NCBI GenBank assembly: GCA_021769865.1
Contig: JAETSB010000003.1
Span: 62,001-126,000, forward strand
Direction of reading: 5' to 3'
DNA from: Oscillospiraceae bacterium
GTDB lineage: Bacteria; Bacillota; Clostridia; Oscillospirales; Oscillospiraceae
DNA length: 64,000 nucleotides
The notes beneath the pieces are model-generated. The model saw only the letters and a program-made list of their open reading frames with translations. It was not told where the DNA came from and made no database searches. Both the position numbers and the translations under genes were made by a program. This document shows, piece by piece, positions 58,809 to 64,000 of the stretch (the first letter of the stretch is position 1; every line of letters begins with the position of its first letter).

Positions 58809-60263
58809 ATGGCTATGGAATTTTTGTCTAAGAAGCCCCTGTATATCACCGACACCATTCTCCGGGACGCCCACCAGTCCCAGGCGGCCACCCGCATGCG
58901 GGTGGAGGATATGCTCCCCGCCTGCGAGGTGCTGGACTCCATCGGCTATTGGTCCCTGGAGTGCTGGGGCGGCGCGACGTTTGACTCCTGCATGCGCTTC
59001 CTCAACGAGGACCCCTGGGAGCGTCTGCGGAAGCTCCGCAAGGCTCTGCCCAACACGAAGCTCCAGATGCTCTTCCGGGGCCAGAACATCTTAGGCTACA
59101 AGCACTACGCCGACGACGTGGTGGACGCCTTCTGCCGCAAGTCCATTGAAAACGGCATCGACATCATCCGGATTTTCGACGCCCTGAACGACGTGCGGAA
59201 CCTGGAGCAGGCCATCAAGTCCACCAAGAAGTACGGCGGCATGGTGGAGGCCACCCTCAGCTACACCATCTCCCCCATCCACAGTGAGGAGTACTTCGTC
59301 AAGCTGGCCCAGGAGCTGGAGCAGATGGGCGCGGACGTGATCTGCGTCAAAGACATGGCGAACCTGTTGCTGCCCATGGACGCCTACTCCCTGGTGAAGA
59401 AGCTGAAGGAGACCGTCAAGATTCCCATTCACCTGCACACCCACAACACCACCGGCACCGGCGACATGGTGTATCTCATGGCGGCCTACGCCGGCGTGGA
59501 CATCGTGGACACGGCCCTGAGCCCCTTGGCCAACGGCACGGCTCAGCCCGCCACCGAGTCCCTGGTGGCCACGCTCCAGGGCACCGTCCGGGACACCAAG
59601 CTGGACCTGAACAAGATGAGCGAGGCCGCCGCCCACTTCCGCAAGGTGGCCCAGAAGCTCAAGGAGCAGGGCAGCCTGGACCCGAAGGTGCTGAACGTGG
59701 ACACCAACACCCTCCTCTATCAGGTGCCCGGCGGCATGCTGTCCAACCTGATCTCCCAGCTGAAGCAGGCCAACAAGGAGGAGAAATACTACGACGTGCT
59801 GGCGGAGATCCCCCGGGTCCGGAAGGACTTCGGCTATCCCCCGCTGGTCACCCCCACCAGCCAAATCGTCGGCACCCAGGCCGTCATGAACGTGGTGGTG
59901 GGCAAGTACAAGACCTTCCCCAAGGAATCCAAGGCCCTTTTGAAGGGCGAGTACGGCAAACTTCCCGGCGAGGTCAACGAGGAAGTCCGGGCCCTGGCGG
60001 GCATCAAGCCGGAGGAGGTCATCACCTGCCGCCCGGCGGACCTGCTCCAGCCGGAGGTGGAAAAGTACCGGGAGGAGTTCAAGGGCATCGCCAAGAGCGA
60101 CGAGGATGTGCTGTCCCTGGCCCTGTTCCCCCAGGTGGCCCCCAAGTTCCTGGCTTGGCGGGACGGGCCCCACGACGAGCCCGCCGCGCCTGCGGCCGCT
60201 CCGGCGAAGAAGCCGACGGACCCCAACGCCGTGCGGGAGCTGTTTGTGGAGTTTAAAGGCTAA
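58809..60263 (+). CDS. oadA: oxaloacetate decarboxylase alpha subunit-like carboxyltransferase (lacks fused biotin domain)
   Basis: ITDTILRDAHQSQAATRMRVEDMLPACEVLD, CVKDMANLLLPMDAYSLVKKLKE, IHLHTHNTTGT. Confidence 0.93.
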   Translation: MAMEFLSKKPLYITDTILRDAHQSQAATRMRVEDMLPACEVLDSIGYWSLECWGGATFDSCMRFLNEDPWERLRKLRKALPNTKLQMLFRGQNILGYKHYADDVVDAFCRKSIENGIDIIRIFDALNDVRNLEQAIKSTKKYGGMVEATLSYTISPIHSEEYFVKLAQELEQMGADVICVKDMANLLLPMDAYSLVKKLKETVKIPIHLHTHNTTGTGDMVYLMAAYAGVDIVDTALSPLANGTAQPATESLVATLQGTVRDTKLDLNKMSEAAAHFRKVAQKLKEQGSLDPKVLNVDTNTLLYQVPGGMLSNLISQLKQANKEEKYYDVLAEIPRVRKDFGYPPLVTPTSQIVGTQAVMNVVVGKYKTFPKESKALLKGEYGKLPGEVNEEVRALAGIKPEEVITCRPADLLQPEVEKYREEFKGIAKSDEDVLSLALFPQVAPKFLAWRDGPHDEPAAPAAAPAKKPTDPNAVRELFVEFKG

Positions 60264-60277
60264 TCCGAATTTCATGA

Positions 60278-60316
60278 AACGAGGACGGTATCGTACGATA
60301 CCGTCCTCGTTTTGTT
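60278..60316. terminator. terminator (perfect palindrome)
   Basis: acgaggacggtatcg-tacgataccgtcctcgtttt. Confidence 0.85.
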
Positions 60317-60325
60317 TCCCGCATA

Positions 60326-61495
60326 TCAGGTATAGGACCGCTCCACCCGGACCTTGGCCTGGAAGCCGCTGTCCAGCACTTGGACGGCGCTCTTGATCTT
60401 CTCCTCCACCTCCTGGTCGTTGAGGCGGAAGTCAAAGGGCACCGCCGCGTCAAAGATCACGTGGGTATGCCCTTTCCCCTCCCGGGGTACCATCCGGAAG
60501 TCGTGGATGGTGATGCCGCTGTCGATGCATCGGACCAGGGCCTCCACCCGCTGGCGGGTCTCCTGGGTGATGCCGTCGTCGGTGCACACCGGGTCCATGT
60601 GGATCACCGCCTCACAGCCCAGCCGCTCCCGGAGTTCCCGCTCCACGTGGTCGATGCGGCTGTGGAGCGCCAGCAGCTCCCCGCTGGCCGGAACCTCGGC
60701 GTGGAGGGAAATCATCCGCCGCCCGGGGCCATAATCGTGGACGATGATGTCATGGACCCCCAGGATGGGCTGGTGGGACAGGACCAGGGACCGGATCTCC
60801 TCCACAAACTCCGCCGAGGGCGGCGTGCCCAGCAGGGGGTCCATGGTAGTCTTGACCGCCTGGACGCCGGACCAGAGGATGAACAGGGCCACCAGCAATC
60901 CGCCCCAGCCGTCCAAAATCAAGTTCGTGTACCGCTCGATCAGGGAGGCGATGAGCACCACCGCCGTGGCGGCGCAGTCGCTGAGGGAGTCCAGAGCGGC
61001 GGCCTCCATGGCGGTGGAGTCGATGCGCTTCCCGATCCGGCGGTTATAGAAGGCCATGTAGAGCTTCACGACGATGGCGGCGCAGAGGATAACCGTCACC
61101 TGCCAGCCTCCCTCCGCCGGGACGGGGTGCAGGATCTTCCCCAGGGAGGATTGGGCCAGCTCAAAGCCCATCAGTAAAATCAGCATGGCCACCACCAGGC
61201 CGGAGAGGTACTCCATCCTCCCGTGGCCAAAGGGATGCTCGTGGTCCGGCTTCTGCTCTGCCAGACGGAAGCCCAGCAGGGTGACCACAGAGGACCCGGC
61301 GTCGGAGAGATTGTTCACGGCGTCGGCCACCACGGCGATGGACCCGGAGGCCAGACCCGCCGCCAGCTTGCCCAGGAACAGCAGCAGGTTCAAAAACACG
61401 CCCACCGCGCCGCAGAGAATGCCGTAGCCCCGCCGCAGCTGGGCCTCCGTCTTCCCCTCCGGCTTGAGAAACAGGCGGGTCAAAATCGAAATCAC
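60326..61495 (-). CDS. cation diffusion facilitator family transporter
   Basis: ADAVNNLSDAGSSVVTLLGFRLAEQKPDHEHPFGHGRMEYLSGL; GTG start with SD gaggggag. Confidence 0.93.
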   Translation of the reverse strand: MISILTRLFLKPEGKTEAQLRRGYGILCGAVGVFLNLLLFLGKLAAGLASGSIAVVADAVNNLSDAGSSVVTLLGFRLAEQKPDHEHPFGHGRMEYLSGLVVAMLILLMGFELAQSSLGKILHPVPAEGGWQVTVILCAAIVVKLYMAFYNRRIGKRIDSTAMEAAALDSLSDCAATAVVLIASLIERYTNLILDGWGGLLVALFILWSGVQAVKTTMDPLLGTPPSAEFVEEIRSLVLSHQPILGVHDIIVHDYGPGRRMISLHAEVPASGELLALHSRIDHVERELRERLGCEAVIHMDPVCTDDGITQETRQRVEALVRCIDSGITIHDFRMVPREGKGHTHVIFDAAVPFDFRLNDQEVEEKIKSAVQVLDSGFQAKVRVERSYT

Positions 61496-61575
61496 GAAAC
61501 CAACTCCCCTCTCAGGAACTTGCAAATACCACAGGATATGCGGGGCGGCGGTATGTTGATACCGCCGCTCTCCGA

Positions 61576-62178
61576 TTATTTCTTTCCCGGCAGGACCAAT
61601 TTCATGTGACAGCACAGATCGTCCAGGTCCCGGTCCGTGGCGGCGGGCACCCGGAGCTTGGCGCCGCAGTCCCGGCAGATGAGGTCCACGGCGGACCGCC
61701 GGATTTCCATGCCGTAACAACTGCTGCCGCAGGCGCAGGAGATCCCGCCCCGAGCGGCGATGTCCCGCAGCTCGGACAGGACCTCGTACATGATCACGTT
61801 GTCCAGGAACGCCTCGTTCTCCCCCTGCTTCTTCTCCTTCTCCGCCAGAATGGCCAGCTCCCGAAGCTGCTTCTCCACCGTTCCCTCGGGGCCGATGAAG
61901 CAGCAGAACTGCTTTGTCCCGGCGCAGGCCAAGGCGGTCCCGGCTCCCTCCAGCACCTGCTCCCGCGAGCAGACGGCGGTATGAGTCTCCCCGCAGAGGC
62001 CGCAGGGAACGGTCAAACGGTAGCGCTCCCCGTCAAAGACCGCCGTCAGGGCAGAGCCGCCGCAATCGCACTCTACCTCCGCGCCGGAGGCCTCCAGGGC
62101 AAAAACGGACCGGGTCCTCATCACCGTCTTTCCACATTTCGGGCAGAGATATCCAAAGGTGCGCATCTCCTCGCGCAT
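61576..62178 (-). CDS. zinc-ribbon-containing protein of unknown function
   Basis: CPKCGK, CDCGG, CGLCGETH, CACGSSC, CRDCGA motifs. Confidence 0.75.
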   Translation of the reverse strand: MREEMRTFGYLCPKCGKTVMRTRSVFALEASGAEVECDCGGSALTAVFDGERYRLTVPCGLCGETHTAVCSREQVLEGAGTALACAGTKQFCCFIGPEGTVEKQLRELAILAEKEKKQGENEAFLDNVIMYEVLSELRDIAARGGISCACGSSCYGMEIRRSAVDLICRDCGAKLRVPAATDRDLDDLCCHMKLVLPGKK

Positions 62179-62330
62179 ACCAAAGCACCTCGCTCAAGCT
62201 TTCCCGCAGAACCGGGAAACCGTATAGTTTGACTTTGAAGTATACCACAAAGCCGGACCGAAGTCCAGCTTTTTTACAGAGGGAGCGAGGCTTTTCTCCG
62301 GTCGTTCCAGCCCCCATCCCCCGCGTCCCA

Positions 62331-62441
62331 TTCGGCCGAAAATCCAGCGCAGCGGATTTCGGCCGAAAGCGAAGGAATTCCCCGTCCGGCGCAGTTTTCC
62401 GCCCCTGCGGGGCGGGAAACGAAGCGGTAAGGGGAATTCCT
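62331..62441. repeat. tandem hairpins downstream of tRNA-Arg(CCT)
   Basis: ttcggccgaaaatccagcgcagcggatttcggccgaa; aaggaattcccc...ggggaattcct enclosing gttttccgcccctgcggggcgggaaac. Confidence 0.7.
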
Positions 62442-62448
62442 GAGCTGG

Positions 62449-62522
62449 CACCCTTGAGAGGATTCGAACCTCCGGCCTGCCGCTTAGGAGGCGGCCGCTC
62501 TATCCTGCTGAGCTACAAGGGC
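62449..62522 (-). tRNA. tRNA-Arg (CCT)
   Basis: GCCCTTGTAGCTCAGCAGGATAGAGCGGCCGCCTCCTAAGCGGCAGGCC...CAAGGGTG, CCA encoded. Confidence 0.95.
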
Positions 62523-62646
62523 GGATAGCGTCTCTATTTTACCCGCTTTCCCCCCGTCTGTCAATCCCAAATCCCGAGCCGTCCCTCTGGACTTTTTCTC
62601 CCGCCCGCGCTATAATAAGGCCATTCCCAAAAGGAGGGTGACCACC

Positions 62647-63768
62647 ATGACCCCAGAGAAACACGACAACAAGCTGACCCGCTGGCTGCTGACGGCCACC
62701 ATCGCCCTTCTGGCGCTGGTTCTGTGCCTCCAGCTGTGGCAGATGTTTGGAAGAACAGCCCCCGGAAATGCCGTGAGCGCCCCGCCGCTTACCCAGAACG
62801 CCCCGGAACCTCCCCAGGCCGCCGGGCCCGCGCTTTCCTCCGGCAAGGCCGCCATGATCGAGGACGTGCGGGCCCTAAACGCGGACCTCTCCGCCGACGA
62901 CCTGGCAAAGCTCTCCGCCCAGGAACTGGAACAGCTCTGGGAGACCGGCGCGCCGGGCCTGCCCATTGGCGTTTCCGCCGCCGCCCAGGCCGCCGAGGAA
63001 TACGCCGGGACCCTGGCGGTGGATTCCGTCACCAGCGAGACCGACCCGGAGCTGGACGAGGCCCCCGCTCACTATGAGGTAGAGCTCCGCCACCCCACTC
63101 TGGGGGACTTCGAATATAAGATCGACGCCTACACCGGCGAGGTGCTGGAGGGCCTTCCCGACATCCTGCAAAGCGTCCAGACCTCCGGCGCGCCCCAGCA
63201 GGTCCCGGACGCCTCCCCTGAGCCCCAGACGCCCTCCCCCGCAGCTCAGGCCCCCAGCGCCCAAACGCCCTCTTCCGAGGCCCAGGCTCCCGCCTCCGGC
63301 GCGCCCGCCCAGCAGCCCGCCGCCGCCGGCGAGGAGACCGCCAAAAACGCCGCCTTCACCCATGCCGGGATCCCCGCCGACGACGCTGAGGCCGTCCGCT
63401 GCAAGCTGGACTGGGACGACGGCCGCCAGGTCTACGACATCGAATTCCGGGTGGGCAATATCGAGTACGACTACGAGATCGACGCCTCCACCAACGCCGT
63501 GCTGGAGGCCAAGCAGGAGCAAAGCGGCCATCACGGCGGGGCCGCCGCCCAGCAGCCCGGCGGTTTCGTCGGCGAGGAGGCCGCCAAGAGCGCCGCATTG
63601 GCCCATGCCGGAGTCTCCGCCGACGATGCGGGCTATGTCAAGTGCGAGCTGGACGAGGACGACGGTCGCTGGGTCTACGAGCTCGAGTTCCGGGTGGGAG
63701 GTGCGGAGTATGACTACGAGGTCGACGCCTCCTCCGGCGCGGTGATCAAGGCGGAACAGGACCACTGA
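62647..63768 (+). CDS. membrane-anchored PepSY-domain protein (about three PepSY-like repeats)
   Basis: N-terminal TM; HYEVELRHPTLGDFEYKIDAYTGEVLEG, VYDIEFRVGNIEYDYEIDASTNAVLEA, VYELEFRVGGAEYDYEVDASSGAVIKA. Confidence 0.9.
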   Translation: MTPEKHDNKLTRWLLTATIALLALVLCLQLWQMFGRTAPGNAVSAPPLTQNAPEPPQAAGPALSSGKAAMIEDVRALNADLSADDLAKLSAQELEQLWETGAPGLPIGVSAAAQAAEEYAGTLAVDSVTSETDPELDEAPAHYEVELRHPTLGDFEYKIDAYTGEVLEGLPDILQSVQTSGAPQQVPDASPEPQTPSPAAQAPSAQTPSSEAQAPASGAPAQQPAAAGEETAKNAAFTHAGIPADDAEAVRCKLDWDDGRQVYDIEFRVGNIEYDYEIDASTNAVLEAKQEQSGHHGGAAAQQPGGFVGEEAAKSAALAHAGVSADDAGYVKCELDEDDGRWVYELEFRVGGAEYDYEVDASSGAVIKAEQDH

Positions 63769-63903
63769 GGCCCCGATTGAAAAAGAACTGTAAACATTTG
63801 GGCTTTTTGTTGCGTTTTCCGAAAGGATACGCTATACTGGATTTTACGGACATGACTAAAACCGGACCCCAGCGGGTCCGGAATATGAAAGGGGTACAAC
63901 AAC

Positions 63904-64000
63904 CATGGCGTTTAATTTTGATGAACTGACCCGCAAAGCAAAGGACGTTGCCAACAGGGCCGCCGACCGCACCAAGGACGCCGCCGAGCTGGTGAAGCTC
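63904..64000 (+). CDS. start of a protein (MAFNFDELTRKAKDVANRAADRTKDAAELVKL..., truncated by window)
   Basis: ATG after SD aaagggg; open to window end. Confidence 0.7.

Overview
High-GC Firmicute chromosomal window, probably Oscillospiraceae (inferred from gene content and style). It is mostly ordinary housekeeping and metabolic DNA: pheS(3' end)-pheT, ireB, an NlpC/P60 hydrolase, ptsI/ptsH, an amylosucrase-fructokinase pair, a complete liv-type ABC operon plus a chemoreceptor, metK behind a SAM-I riboswitch, pta, an M23 peptidase, a Na/Pi cotransporter, malQ, ftsH, rlmB, an indolepyruvate oxidoreductase operon, a five-tRNA cluster plus one single tRNA, two NSS transporters, an ECF sigma/RsgI-like pair, ispE, sfsA, a sodium-pump decarboxylase operon, a CDF transporter and a PepSY protein. 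No CRISPR array, rRNA, prophage or transposase was seen. Main second-look candidates: (1) a type I toxin-antitoxin-like locus at ~42.04-42.31 kb, with a 25-aa hydrophobic/basic peptide and opposing consensus promoters giving overlapping transcripts; (2) a P-type-ATPase-like membrane protein lacking the catalytic DKTGT motif (39.0-41.2 kb); (3) a signal-peptide-less ParB-like/BMP-ligand-binding fusion translationally coupled to a metallophosphoesterase (5.9-8.4 kb); (4) a secreted DxDGDG-repeat protein followed by an ECF sigma factor and RsgI-like anti-sigma factor; (5) a small beta-grasp-like protein between iorB and an FrhB-like gene; (6) several non-coding repeats, including a 130-bp element with terminal inverted repeats next to metK, a dispersed intergenic hairpin family carrying an orphan gene tail, and a 54-bp perfect palindrome reaching into tRNA-Lys. 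Everything was read by eye; no database search was run.
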